Positions 26,082-35,301 of a stretch of 64,000 nt of DNA are shown here, one piece after another (the stretch's first letter is position 1; each line of letters starts with the position of its first letter). Made by a program: the position numbers and the translations under genes. Origin of the DNA: Thermohalobaculum sp039822785. GTDB lineage: Bacteria > Pseudomonadota > Alphaproteobacteria > Rhodobacterales > Rhodobacteraceae. The stretch is taken from assembly GCA_039822785.1 (NCBI GenBank), contig JBCBMO010000002.1, positions 124,001-188,000 of the forward strand, read 5' to 3'. The notes beneath the pieces are model-generated. The model made no database searches. It was not told the DNA's origin and worked only from the letters and a program-made list of their open reading frames with translations.

Positions 26082-27317
26082 CTAGCCTCGGCTCGCCTCG
26101 ACCCCCGGGGCGGCCGCGCGGTCACGTGCCGCCTCCCCGCCGCCGATCGTACCGCTGTCGACGGCCGGCAGGAACCACACCCCCGCTAGGCCTGCCACAT
26201 GGCGCAGCAGGAACCAGGTGAGCGCCGCCTCCGCCGGATCGGCACTGTGCAGGCCGACCGGTCCGTGCTCCCAGGGCGCAGGCAGGGCCTTGGCCCAAAC
26301 CAGGGCTTCGACCGCCATCGCCGAAGGCGTGTCGGCGATGGGCATGGGCGGTGCGATCACCTTGCGCTCCGCCCGCGGGCGCAGGGCGTAGGGGGTCCTT
26401 ATGGGGTCGGGCAGCGCCGCGCCCGCGACGATCTCCACCACGGCGCTCGGCCGCTGGCCCTTGGCGACCGCCGACCAGGTGCCCGCCGACGATGCGATGC
26501 CCTCCCCCGTCCCGCTTGCGCTGTCCTGGGTGGGCCGCGCGGCAAAAAGCCCGCGCCCAGGACGCGGCGTGACGGCGCTGGCCCAGAGGGGTCGGCGGTT
26601 CGCCTCCCAGGTTGCCTGACCGCCCCAGAGAATGGCGACCTCGGCCCCGCCCACGGCCCGCCAGAGTGCGGCGGCCAGCGAGGCCCGGGCCAGTGCCGTG
26701 CGACTGGCGTCGGCGGCGGTGACGACCAGCGGGCGGTCGAGGGTCAGGCCCTCCTCCGCGATCAGCGCGGCCACGGCGCCCGGGTCGGACAAGGCGTCGG
26801 CCCAGCGTTCGGCTGGCACGGCATGGGCCCGCGGCAGGAAGGTCGTGCCGCTCCCGTCCGCCCGCACATCGACCACCTGCAGCGAGCGCGGCGACCGCAG
26901 CGCCGCCGCAAGGGCCGCACCACCGATGAACCCCGACAGGCCGGCGCGCTGGCGCGGGGCAAGCAGCGGATCGCGCGGCTCGAGGGCGACGACCGGTTGC
27001 GACGGGCTCGCCGCGGCCTGGGCGGCCACTGACTTCTGCGCCGCGTCGCAGGGAATGGTGAGCACCGTCCCCACCTCGAGCACCTCCGGATCGGCGCCGA
27101 GGACGGCACGGTTCGCTGCATAGAGCGCGCGGTAAGCCAGCAGATCGCCCATCAGCCGTTCCGCAATCAGGCTGAGTGTATCGCCGGGCGCGGCCACATA
27201 GGTGCGTTCGCAGGCCTGGGCGGAGGGTGTCGGCAAGCCGCCCAGCGCGCCCATGGCCCCAAGCGCGGCTCCCATGATGGCCTTCTGCATCGCTGTCACG
27301 GAAACCCCTCCCGGCAT
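26082..27317 (-). CDS. LysM plus degenerate rhodanese-like protein, exported
   Basis: 411 residues. Signal peptide to about residue 34 (...LPTPSAQA), LysM peptidoglycan-binding domain (about 38-90: YVAAPGDTLSLIAERLMGD...VLEVGTVLTIPC), a linker, then a rhodanese-like fold (about 120-250: VVDVRADGSGTTFLPRAHAVPAERW...RPLVVTAADASRTALARA...VAILWGGQATW). The loop that should carry the catalytic Cys reads TAADASRTA, so sulfurtransferase activity is unlikely. The last 150 residues have no recognised domain. The first in-frame start is used; MQKAIMG, nine residues later, is also possible. Confidence 0.8.
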   Translation of the reverse strand: MPGGVSVTAMQKAIMGAALGAMGALGGLPTPSAQACERTYVAAPGDTLSLIAERLMGDLLAYRALYAANRAVLGADPEVLEVGTVLTIPCDAAQKSVAAQAAASPSQPVVALEPRDPLLAPRQRAGLSGFIGGAALAAALRSPRSLQVVDVRADGSGTTFLPRAHAVPAERWADALSDPGAVAALIAEEGLTLDRPLVVTAADASRTALARASLAAALWRAVGGAEVAILWGGQATWEANRRPLWASAVTPRPGRGLFAARPTQDSASGTGEGIASSAGTWSAVAKGQRPSAVVEIVAGAALPDPIRTPYALRPRAERKVIAPPMPIADTPSAMAVEALVWAKALPAPWEHGPVGLHSADPAEAALTWFLLRHVAGLAGVWFLPAVDSGTIGGGEAARDRAAAPGVEASRG

Positions 27318-27621
27318 GCGCGCATCACTTCTCGTTAACTCACCCTATGGGTACTTATTTCCGGCGGCAGAGCCAAGGACGATTGATAACTCCTTACAAA
27401 TGGACGCAATTTACCGCAGTCCTCGCGTGGAACGGTTGCGCGTGCAGTACCGAGGGCGGGCAAGGGGTCCTCGGACTACCGTCGGCCTAAGGTTCTGATA
27501 TCATTCATCTCAGGAGATCGACGGGGATCAAGTGACGAGTTGATGATCGCGCTCAAAATTTGCGGGGCTGGCGCGCTTGCACCCGGTTTCGTTTTTTGCA
27601 ATACACCCGCCACCCAAGGAC
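27318..27621. other. Intergenic region before tRNA-Gly
   Basis: 304 bp between the divergent LysM-rhodanese gene and tRNA-Gly. It is visibly less GC-rich than its surroundings. It holds the tRNA promoter candidate near its right end. I see no ORF with a convincing ribosome site and no long repeat. Confidence 0.5.
27577..27604 (+). promoter_or_regulatory. Putative promoter of tRNA-Gly
   Basis: TTGCAC (27577-27582) and CAATAC (27599-27604), spaced by 16 bp with a run of six T in the spacer, lie 17 bp before the mature tRNA 5' end. The -10 match is imperfect; the call rests on spacing and position. Confidence 0.4.
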
Positions 27622-27696
27622 GCGGGCGTAGCTCAGGGGTAGAGCACAACCTTGCCAAGGTTGGGGTCGTGAGTTCGAATCTCATCGCCCGCTCCA
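27622..27696 (+). tRNA. tRNA-Gly (GCC)
   Basis: Complete cloverleaf: acceptor stem GCGGGCG/CGCCCGC with T discriminator and encoded CCA, D arm GCTCAGGGGTAGAGC, anticodon stem CCTT/AAGG with loop anticodon GCC, and T arm containing GTTCGAATC. Reads glycine GGC/GGU codons. Confidence 0.97.
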
Positions 27697-27735
27697 GATT
27701 TTCGGCACATCGACGAGCAGCAAGGCTGGGGCCCG

Positions 27736-28485
27736 ATGGCGGCTGACGATACGTCAGGCGCCATCCTGGGTGAGGGCGCGGCGCGGATGGCGATCACGCT
27801 GCACCGCAGGGCCGATGACGCGCCTCGGGCCCTTGTCTTGCATGGTCGCAACGGGGCGGCCGACAGCGACCACATCCGTCCCATCACCGCCGCGCTCCAT
27901 GCGCAGGGCTATACCGTCGCCGTGCCGGACCTGCGCTTTTCAGATGCGAATGCCAGCGCCGGTAGCGGATGCAACTTCACCTTTTCGGCCCATGTGGCCG
28001 ATGCGGCGCGCGCGCTGGATTGGCTTGCAGAGCTTTCGCCGGGCGGAGCGCGGCCGATCCTGCTCGCCGGCCATAGCGTGGGGGCCTACGCGGCGCTGCG
28101 CCTGGCGGCGGATCGGGGGGCGGGCGCCGTCTCGGCGGTCCTGGCGCTCTCCTCGGCCTCCGGCGGCGGGATGCTGATCGAGGCGCGCCGGGCCATGGGA
28201 GCAGCGGCGCTGGAGGCGCTTGCGGCGGAGGTCGAGGGCGCGCTCCAGGACTATCCCCGCCACGACATTCTGCCCGATGCCGCGCGGATCACCCAGCCGG
28301 TCGCGCTCGTCGTGGGGGCGGAGGACGGGCTCACCCGGCCCGCGGATGTCGCGCGCCTCGCCGCCGCCCTGCCCCGGGTCGTCGGGCATGAGGTCCTGGA
28401 GGGGCTGCACCACTGCCCCACGGGCGCGCTGTGGGAGGCGGCGCTAGGGCGGCAGATCACGGCCCTCCGTCAGGCGCTCCAGTAA
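27736..28485 (+). CDS. Alpha/beta hydrolase
   Basis: 249 residues. Nucleophile elbow GHSVG (in ILLAGHSVGAYAALRLAADRG), an HGRNG oxyanion-type segment near residue 36, a late Asp in VGAEDGLTRP and a His in EGLHHCPTG complete a plausible Ser-Asp-His triad. It is a serine hydrolase or dienelactone hydrolase-like enzyme of unknown substrate. It overlaps the 3' end of the convergent GH3 gene by 16 bp. The start may be 27736 or the ATG near 27787 (MAITLHRR); the first 17 residues add no domain. Confidence 0.82.
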   Translation: MAADDTSGAILGEGAARMAITLHRRADDAPRALVLHGRNGAADSDHIRPITAALHAQGYTVAVPDLRFSDANASAGSGCNFTFSAHVADAARALDWLAELSPGGARPILLAGHSVGAYAALRLAADRGAGAVSAVLALSSASGGGMLIEARRAMGAAALEALAAEVEGALQDYPRHDILPDAARITQPVALVVGAEDGLTRPADVARLAAALPRVVGHEVLEGLHHCPTGALWEAALGRQITALRQALQ

Positions 28486-30740
28486 AGCGTGGCGCTCTGC
28501 GTGTCGCGGGCGTTGAGCCCGGTGCGGATCTCGAAGCTGCCCGGGTCCCAGACGCGGCTCACCGAGCCGTCTGGCTGCGGCAGGCTGTAGGAGAGATCGG
28601 CGCGGGTCAGGCGAAACGCCGCCTCCCCCACCGCGCCGGGTGCCAGGAACAGGCGCCGATAGCCGACAAGGCGCTGGGCCGGGCGCTGAATGCGGGCGAC
28701 GGGATCGTGGACATAGGCCTGGACCACCGCCGTGCCCGGCCGGTCGCCTGCGTTGGTGACCGTGACCCGCGCCACGGCCTCCGCCTCCCCTGCCAGGCGG
28801 TCGCTGTCCAGGCGGGGCGGGGAGACGTCGAAGCGGGTCCAGCTCAGGCCATAGCCGAAGGGATAGCGGCCGCGCGCCGGGTGCTGAGCGTCGTCAAGGT
28901 CGATGTAGTTGGTGGTGAACTTCTGCCATTTCCCGGGCCAGGGGCGCCCCGTCTCCGCCGCGCCGTGATGGATCGGCACCTGCTCGGGGTGCGCCGGCAG
29001 CGACATCGCCAGACGTCCCGTCGGCTCCGCCCGCCCCGCGATCAGGTCGGCGATGCCGCTGCCCATCTCGGTCCCCGCGAACCAGGCATAGAGGGTCGCG
29101 CCGGCCATGCTGGGCAGATCGCCGAGCGCCAAGGGCCGACCGGCAAGCACGAGCAGGACCACCCGCTTGCCCGCCGCTCGCAACGCCGGTGCCATCGAGG
29201 AGAACAGCGCCACCTGCGCCGCGGGCACCGTGATCGAGAGGCGAGAGGCACATTCGCCCGTATGCTCCTTCGCCTCCCCGATCACGAAGATCGCCGTGTC
29301 GGCACCCTCCGCCAGCGCCATGGCCCGTGCCGCGAGGGTCGCGTCGTCGTCGGTCGGGAGGGTCGCGGTACCGGGTACGAAGTTGAGGCGGTCGATGATC
29401 CAATCCGGCTGGTCGAGCCGGCATCCTTCGGCAGAGGTGACGTCGTAGCCCGCGGCGGCGAGCCCCTCGCGCAGGCTGATCGCGGCCTCCGGCACCCCGG
29501 CGACGGCCCAGGTGCCGATCATATTGGTGCGATCATCGCCGAGGGGACCGATCAGCGCGACCTTCCCGGCCTGCTCCGTCGCCAGGGGCAGCGTGCCGTC
29601 GTTCTCCAGCAGCACGGCAGAGGCCGCGGCCGCCCGGCGCGCCAGGGCGCGTGTCTCGGGCAACAGGGCGGCCTGCACCCCGGGCCGGGCGCCCTTGAAG
29701 GGGTCCTCGAACAGGCCGAGGCGATGTTTGAGGGTCAGAACCCGCGCACAGGCGGCATCGATGGCGGCGCGGATCGCCTCCGCGGGCGCGCTCAGCCCGC
29801 ATTCCGGGTCCTCCAGCCCACGCTCGGCCAGGGCGGGCAGCACCGCCGCGTAGTCGCCGTCGGTCATGTCGAGGTCGACACCGGCAAGCAGCGCCTGCAC
29901 CGCCCGCGCCCGCTGATTGCCGAGGCCATGGGGCGAGAGCTCCGCGATGGCGGTGTAGTCGGAGACCACGACGCCCTCGAACCCTACCTCGCCGCGCAGC
30001 CAGCCTTCGATCAGCGCCCGGTGGGCATGCATGGGCATGCCGTTCAGCGCATGGAACCCCGCCATGATCCCCTGCGCCCCGGCCGCGACCCCGGCGGCAA
30101 AGGGCGCGAGAAAGTCGTCGTGGAGGGTATGCAGCGCGATCTCCGCGGCGTCGTAGTCGCGCCCGCCGACCGCGGCCCCGTAGCCGACGAAGTGCTTAAG
30201 ACAGGCCGACAGGCGACCCGGGGCGGCCGGGTCCTCGCCCTGAAAGCCGCGCACCACCGCCTCGGCGTAGCGCGAGGCGAGCCAGGGGTCCTCGCCCGGG
30301 CTCTCCGCCACCCGCCCCCAGCGGGCGTCACGACACAGGTCGATCATGGGGGCATAGGCCTGATGGATGCCCTCTGCCGCGGCCTCCGCCGCCGCCGCCG
30401 CGCTGCAGGCCTCGACCAGGTCCATGTCCCAGGTGGAGGCGAGGCCAATGGGCAGCGGGAACAGCGTGCGATGGCCGTGGATGACATCCTCGGCGAACAA
30501 CAGCGGGATGCTAAGGCGCGTGGAGAGGGCAAGGCGCTGGAACCGCTCCACCGTCTCGAAGCTCTTGGTGCCGAAGATCGATCCAACGGCACCCGCCGCC
30601 ACCTGTTCGCCAAGCGCGGTGGGCCGCCCTGCGCCGGTCGCCGGCCCCTCCCCCGCGGGATAGAGCATGAGCTGACCGATCTTCTCGCGCAGGGTCATCC
30701 GTGCCATCAGCGCGGCGACCGGCGCTGGATCGGCCTCCAT
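28470..30740 (-). CDS. Glycoside hydrolase family 3 beta-glucosidase
   Basis: 756 residues, cytoplasmic or exported by an unknown route (no signal peptide seen). GH3 N-terminal TIM-barrel domain with the catalytic nucleophile Asp in GVVVSDYTAI and the substrate segment KHFVGYGAAVGGRDYD. It continues with the GH3 C-terminal alpha/beta sandwich (LLENDGTLPL...VALIGPLGDDRTNMIGTW) and a fibronectin-III-like end. It resembles BglX. The start is set at the ATG at 30740, which overlaps the ABC transporter stop as TGATG. Removes terminal beta-linked glucose (or xylose) from oligosaccharides. Confidence 0.93.
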   Translation of the reverse strand: MEADPAPVAALMARMTLREKIGQLMLYPAGEGPATGAGRPTALGEQVAAGAVGSIFGTKSFETVERFQRLALSTRLSIPLLFAEDVIHGHRTLFPLPIGLASTWDMDLVEACSAAAAAEAAAEGIHQAYAPMIDLCRDARWGRVAESPGEDPWLASRYAEAVVRGFQGEDPAAPGRLSACLKHFVGYGAAVGGRDYDAAEIALHTLHDDFLAPFAAGVAAGAQGIMAGFHALNGMPMHAHRALIEGWLRGEVGFEGVVVSDYTAIAELSPHGLGNQRARAVQALLAGVDLDMTDGDYAAVLPALAERGLEDPECGLSAPAEAIRAAIDAACARVLTLKHRLGLFEDPFKGARPGVQAALLPETRALARRAAAASAVLLENDGTLPLATEQAGKVALIGPLGDDRTNMIGTWAVAGVPEAAISLREGLAAAGYDVTSAEGCRLDQPDWIIDRLNFVPGTATLPTDDDATLAARAMALAEGADTAIFVIGEAKEHTGECASRLSITVPAAQVALFSSMAPALRAAGKRVVLLVLAGRPLALGDLPSMAGATLYAWFAGTEMGSGIADLIAGRAEPTGRLAMSLPAHPEQVPIHHGAAETGRPWPGKWQKFTTNYIDLDDAQHPARGRYPFGYGLSWTRFDVSPPRLDSDRLAGEAEAVARVTVTNAGDRPGTAVVQAYVHDPVARIQRPAQRLVGYRRLFLAPGAVGEAAFRLTRADLSYSLPQPDGSVSRVWDPGSFEIRTGLNARDTQSATLYWSA

Positions 30741-32770
30741 CACTCCGCCGCGAAGCGCAGGTCGCGGGGCGAGACGGTGGGCACGATCCGCGCCTCTCCC
30801 TCCTCGATGAGCAGGAGACTGGCGTAATAGGGTTCGCCCTCAGGCGTAGTCGGCGCGTCGGTATCGTGCATGACGCTGAGGACGATGGCCTGCGGCAGGT
30901 GTTCACGCAACAGCGCATGGAACTCGAGCACCGAGTCCGGGTCCATGGCCGAGGTCGCCTCGTCGAGCAGGATCAGTCCCGGGCCCTGCAGCAGCATCCG
31001 CGCAAGCACCAGACGCTGCTTCTGGCCGCCGGACAGCACATGCGCCCAGCTCTTGCCGCCCACCAAGACCTCGTCGAGGTGGCGCAGGAAGCGGCCGAGC
31101 CCTGCTTCCCCTAGCGCGGCGGCGACGACGATGTCGTCGTACAGCTCGGGCGCATGGGGGTAAGCGACCAGGGCGCGCAGGCCTAGGCGCTCCGGCAGAT
31201 CGGGCTCTTGGCCGGCGAAGAAGGCCTCGACCCCGCGGGGGTGGATGATCTGACCCTCGCCATAGGGCCAAAGGCCCATAACCGCCTTCATCAGACAGCT
31301 CTTGCCCGCCCCGTTCTGCCCGCGGATCAGCGCCCAGTCGCCCGGGCGGAAGTCGGCCGAGGGCACGGTGATGAAGGGCGCCGCGTCATGACCGCGGTGG
31401 CAGAGCGCCAGGGCCCGCAGCGACAGCCCATGCTGCGGCGCCTGGGTGGTGTAGCGAAAGGCCGCGCGGCCGGTCTCGGCATAGAAGCGCTGGTTATCGC
31501 CGGCCCGTTCGATCGCCTGGGCAAGCTCGGTCAGCCGCCCCGTGTTCGCCCGCAGCGTCGCCAGCGCCGGCATGACCTGCACGAACCAGGAGCAGTCGTT
31601 GATCAGCTCCGCCACCAGCTCAGAGCTTGCCGCGTAGTTCTTGAAGCTCATGTCGCCGGCCAGATAGGCAGGCATGGCGGGCAGATACCCCAGCAGCCGG
31701 TTGGTGACGAAGTTGTAGCCCATGGTGAAGGCCATGAAGCCGCTGTCGGTCACATTCAGCCGGTGCCAGGTCCGGTTCACCCGCGCATAGAGCCCGTCGT
31801 TGACCCGCGCCTGCACCTGCTCGCCCCGGCTGATCGCGATGCGGGGCGCACGGGCCAGCATCTGGCCCAATTCGCCGCGCCAGGAGCCATCGGCGCGCTG
31901 GCGGGCGATGGTCTGACGCTCCAGCACCCGACCGATGCACCAGGCGGCATAGGTCATCGTGGGCACGTAGAGCGCGACCAGGATCGCCACCAGCACGACG
32001 GTCCCGTACTCCCCCGGCGTGGGGTCCAGCGCGCGGCCCCAGGCATCGCCGAAATTGATCGCGATCCAGGCCGAGATCTCCCCGCCCCAGTGGTCGAGGA
32101 AGGCGACGGGCGCCGTGTGCTCCAAAAGCGCGGCAGTGACGAAGTAGATCGAGGCGACCGCGCCCCATAGCCCCATGACCAGGCCGATGGTGGCGCCAAA
32201 GACGCTCTGCGTGCACTCATCCACGCGCTGATCGATGTTGTCGGGCAGGCGCGCGCCGCGGCCGAGATCGTCCTCCCCTTCCCCGCGGTCCGACATCAGG
32301 TTCGCGGCGATGTGCCGGTCCGCCAGCATCGCCGCCTGGAACTGCGCCTGGGTCCAGCCGCGGGCCTTTCGGTGCAGCGTGGTGGAGAAGAAGTGGCGCA
32401 GCGCGACGGTGCCGATCCGACCGAGCGCGAGGGCAGCATAAACCCCGGCGGCAGTAAGGATCACGACGACCGGCATGCCGCCGGTGGCGGTGGTATGGGC
32501 GTTGACCAGGGCATTGAGGAAATCGGCGCTTGCCATCGCGACCCAGACGCTGGCCTTCGACAACAGCGTCGTCAGCGCGATGACCGTGGCCGTCAGCGCC
32601 CAGGCCTCCACCCAACGCTCCGAGGTCCAATAGGCGGTGACGAGGCCCCAGAAGCCGCGCATCCGGCTGACCGGCGTGGCCCCTTCTGCGTGCAGCGGGC
32701 GCGCGAAGACGCTCGCGTCGAAGCTGACGCCGTTCCCCCGTTCCGACTGGCCCCCCGGCCTATGACGCAC
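30740..32770 (-). CDS. SbmA/BacA-type ABC transporter, fused membrane and ATPase domains
   Basis: 676 residues. The N-terminal SbmA/BacA-like transmembrane domain (about 45-430, with segments DNIDQRVDECTQ and NDCSWFVQVMPALATLRANTGRLTELAQAIE) is followed by a C-terminal ABC ATPase with Walker A RGQNGAGKSC, signature LSGGQKQRLVLARMLL and Walker B GLILLDEATSAMD. This is the layout of the peptide/vitamin B12-type importer family (YddA, Rv1819c). Its stop overlaps the GH3 start (TGATG), so the two are co-translated. A GTG start at 32770 is used; the substrate is unknown. Confidence 0.9.
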   Translation of the reverse strand: MRHRPGGQSERGNGVSFDASVFARPLHAEGATPVSRMRGFWGLVTAYWTSERWVEAWALTATVIALTTLLSKASVWVAMASADFLNALVNAHTTATGGMPVVVILTAAGVYAALALGRIGTVALRHFFSTTLHRKARGWTQAQFQAAMLADRHIAANLMSDRGEGEDDLGRGARLPDNIDQRVDECTQSVFGATIGLVMGLWGAVASIYFVTAALLEHTAPVAFLDHWGGEISAWIAINFGDAWGRALDPTPGEYGTVVLVAILVALYVPTMTYAAWCIGRVLERQTIARQRADGSWRGELGQMLARAPRIAISRGEQVQARVNDGLYARVNRTWHRLNVTDSGFMAFTMGYNFVTNRLLGYLPAMPAYLAGDMSFKNYAASSELVAELINDCSWFVQVMPALATLRANTGRLTELAQAIERAGDNQRFYAETGRAAFRYTTQAPQHGLSLRALALCHRGHDAAPFITVPSADFRPGDWALIRGQNGAGKSCLMKAVMGLWPYGEGQIIHPRGVEAFFAGQEPDLPERLGLRALVAYPHAPELYDDIVVAAALGEAGLGRFLRHLDEVLVGGKSWAHVLSGGQKQRLVLARMLLQGPGLILLDEATSAMDPDSVLEFHALLREHLPQAIVLSVMHDTDAPTTPEGEPYYASLLLIEEGEARIVPTVSPRDLRFAAE

Positions 32771-33076
32771 CGCACAACCCCTGAGAAAATAACCACAATT
32801 GGGATCGCCCCCCGACGATCATCACCGAGTAGGCTACGCGATGATGGCGAGTTTGCGACCCTCGCGCTGTGATGATCGATCAAATCTCGCGGGTCCTGGT
32901 GCAGCATCGGCGCGACATCGGCGCCCAGTGTCGCCCGCTGGTCGCAGCCGGCCTTGTCCTCGTCGAAAGCGGTGATTGGGGGTTGTCCGCAGCGACTTTC
33001 TATGGGCCGCAGGAAACGCCCGCCGCGGTGAAGCTTCACGCTTGACCCGTCCTTCGCGGCGCGCCATCCCCCGCCC
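32771..33076. other. Divergent intergenic region, ABC transporter / DMT permease
   Basis: 306 bp with no convincing ORF. It contains GATGATCGATCA-like short inverted motifs (about 32869-32882) and presumably the promoters of both flanking genes. I see no riboswitch-like or terminator structure. Confidence 0.4.
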
Positions 33077-34030
33077 ATGGCGACGCGCGAGCACCCCCCT
33101 GCGGCTAACCCAGGTCTCAGCACCGCGATCGGCTTCATCGCCGTGCTGCTGTGGTCGTTGCTGGCGCTGTTTACGGTGGGCACCGCCGGGGTGCCGCCCT
33201 TCCAGCTGACGGCCATGACCTTCGCCATCGGCGGGATGCTCGGCCTGGTGGCGATTGCGCTGCAGCCCGGCCCGGCGGGACCGGCGATCCGGCGGGCGCT
33301 GGCGCAGCCCTGGCAGGTCTGGGCGCTCTCGGTCGGCGGGCTCTTCGGCTATCACTACTTCTACTTCACCGCCCTCAAGAACGCCCCGCCCGTCGAGGCG
33401 GGCCTGATCGCCTATCTCTGGCCGCTGTTCATCGTGCTCTTCGCAGCACTCCTGCCGGGGCGGCGGTTGACGCTGCTCCATCTAGTGGGCGGTTTGACGG
33501 GGTTTGCGGGCGCGGCGCTCCTGGTGCTCGACCCCGAGAGCGCCGGCGATGGCCTCTTCGACACCCAATACGCCTTCGGCTATGGCACGGCGCTGATCGG
33601 GGCGGTCGTCTGGGCGAGTTACTCGGTGCTGCTGCAGCGGGTCGGCAACGCACCGACCAACAGCGTCGCCGGCTTTTGCCTGGCCGGGGCAGCGCTGTCC
33701 GCCATGGCTCATCTGGCGGGAGAGACCACGGTCTGGCCTCAGACGACCATCGGCTGGCTCTCGGTCCTCGGGCTCGGGCTGGGGCCGGTGGGGGCGGCCT
33801 TCTACGCCTGGGACTACGGCTGCAAGCGCGGCGATATCCAGCTCTTGGGCGTCGCCTCCTATGCCGCGCCGCTGCTGTCCACCGCGGCGCTCGTGCTGGC
33901 CGGTATCGGGGTCGCGGACTGGCGGCTCGGCGTGGCGGCCCTGCTCATCACCCTCGGCGCCAGCCTGGCCGCCTGGGGCTCGGCCCGCGAACGCCGCGCT
34001 CAGAGATCGATGACCGCCAGCCCAAGCTGA
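33077..34030 (+). CDS. DMT-superfamily permease (EamA)
   Basis: 317 residues, ten predicted transmembrane helices in two EamA repeats (about 15-145 and 170-305). Typical features are FGYHYFYFTALKNAPPVEAGLIAYLWPLFIVLFA in the first half and GPVGAAFYAWDYGCKRGDIQLLGVASYAAPLLSTAALVLAG in the second. An inner-membrane exporter or importer of metabolites (often amino acids); the substrate cannot be told. The last 31 bp overlap the convergent DUF488 gene. Confidence 0.92.
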   Translation: MATREHPPAANPGLSTAIGFIAVLLWSLLALFTVGTAGVPPFQLTAMTFAIGGMLGLVAIALQPGPAGPAIRRALAQPWQVWALSVGGLFGYHYFYFTALKNAPPVEAGLIAYLWPLFIVLFAALLPGRRLTLLHLVGGLTGFAGAALLVLDPESAGDGLFDTQYAFGYGTALIGAVVWASYSVLLQRVGNAPTNSVAGFCLAGAALSAMAHLAGETTVWPQTTIGWLSVLGLGLGPVGAAFYAWDYGCKRGDIQLLGVASYAAPLLSTAALVLAGIGVADWRLGVAALLITLGASLAAWGSARERRAQRSMTASPS

Positions 34031-34437
34031 GCCGACAGCCGCTCGGTCAGCACACGGCGATGGCACCCCTCAGCCTCCGCCTCAAAGCACAACAGCGCGC
34101 ATCGTTCCTGCTGCACCAGATCCGCCAGCGCGGCAAAGGCATCGACGGCTTCCGGCGCCTCCAGGGCCTGATCGTAGATCGTGCGCATCTCGGCGATCCG
34201 CCCCTTGCGCGCCGCCTCCCGCCCCGGCTTGGGCGTGCCGAGGGCGCGGAGATGCGTATAGGCGATCCCCGCCTCCGCCAGCCCCGCCGCAAGGGCAGTC
34301 TTGGCGAACCCCGCCCGGCGCGAGGCGGCGACCGCCCGCACATCGACCAGACGGGTCACGCCGGCCGCCGTCAGCCGCGCGATCACCGCGTCCTGGGTCG
34401 CCTTCTCATAGCCGATGGTCAGGATGGCTGGTTCCAT
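34000..34437 (-). CDS. DUF488 family protein
   Basis: 145 residues. Starts with the family motif ILTIGYEKATQDAVIARLTAAGVTRLVDVRAVAASRRAGFAK. Later it carries LRALGTPKPGR and CALLCFEAEAEGCHRRVLTERL with Cys and His residues conserved in DUF488. Function unknown. The ATG at 34437 is preceded by GGAGG with 8-bp spacing; upstream Met codons lack a site. It is convergent with and overlaps the EamA gene. Confidence 0.88.
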   Translation of the reverse strand: MEPAILTIGYEKATQDAVIARLTAAGVTRLVDVRAVAASRRAGFAKTALAAGLAEAGIAYTHLRALGTPKPGREAARKGRIAEMRTIYDQALEAPEAVDAFAALADLVQQERCALLCFEAEAEGCHRRVLTERLSAQLGLAVIDL

Positions 34438-34517
34438 GGCAACGTCCTCCGCCATACCACTCTGGGCCACTCTGCGCCCTGGCGCGCGCGAAATCAAAAA
34501 ACGAGAGGGAGAGGGAC

Positions 34518-35276
34518 ATGACAGGACGCCTCGCGGGCAAGACCGCCGTGGTGACCGGGGCGGCGTCGGGCTTCGGCAAGGCCATCGCCGAGGACTTCGC
34601 CGGCGCAGGCGCCAAGGTCGCCCTGCTCGACCTCGACGGTCGCGGTGCCCAGGCGGTGGCGGACCAGATCGGCGAGGGCCAAGCCATCGCCGCCGTCTGC
34701 GACGTGACCGACCGCAATGCCGTGGAGGCCGCCCTGATCGCCACCGAGCGCGCCTTTGGCCCCATCGACATCGTCGTGAACAACGCGGGCTACAGCCACC
34801 GCAACCGCCCCCTGCTGGAGGTGACGGAGACCGAGTTCGACAAGGTTTACGCCGTCAACGTGAAGTCGATCTTCCACATGACCCAGCTGATGCTGCCCCG
34901 GTGGCGCGCGGCAGGCGGCGGCGTGATGCTCAACATCGGCTCCACCGCCGGCATCCGGCCCCGCCCCGGGCTCACCTGGTACAACGGCTCCAAGGGGGCG
35001 GTGAACGTGATGTCGCGCTCGCTGGCGGCGGAGCTGGCGCCGGACAAGGTGCGGGTGAACTGCATCGCGCCGGTCATCGGGGCCACGGGCCTGCTGGAGA
35101 CCTTCATGGGCCTGCCGGATACGCCGGAGAACCGCGCGAAGTTCATCGCCACCATCCCCCTCGGCCGCCTGTCCGAGGCCGAGGACATCGCCAAGGCCGC
35201 GCTCTTCCTGTGCTCGGAGGAGGCGGCCTTCGTCACCGGCGTGGTGCTGGAGGTGGACGGCGGCCGCACGATCTGA
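34518..35276 (+). CDS. Short-chain dehydrogenase/reductase
   Basis: 252 residues, classical SDR. Cofactor motif TGAASGFGKAIA near residue 13, NNAG (about 90), catalytic Ser in IGSTAG, and the YNGSKG Tyr-x-x-x-Lys pair. Asp in LLDLDG after beta-2 suggests NAD(H) preference. The C-terminal VTGVVLEVDGGRTI is the usual FabG-like ending. The substrate is not evident; the neighbours (DUF488, YHS) give no pathway. A GAGAGGGAGAGGG site precedes the ATG at 34518. Confidence 0.94.
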   Translation: MTGRLAGKTAVVTGAASGFGKAIAEDFAGAGAKVALLDLDGRGAQAVADQIGEGQAIAAVCDVTDRNAVEAALIATERAFGPIDIVVNNAGYSHRNRPLLEVTETEFDKVYAVNVKSIFHMTQLMLPRWRAAGGGVMLNIGSTAGIRPRPGLTWYNGSKGAVNVMSRSLAAELAPDKVRVNCIAPVIGATGLLETFMGLPDTPENRAKFIATIPLGRLSEAEDIAKAALFLCSEEAAFVTGVVLEVDGGRTI

Positions 35277-35301
35277 GCGGCCGCCACCCGGTCAGAGACG
35301 C

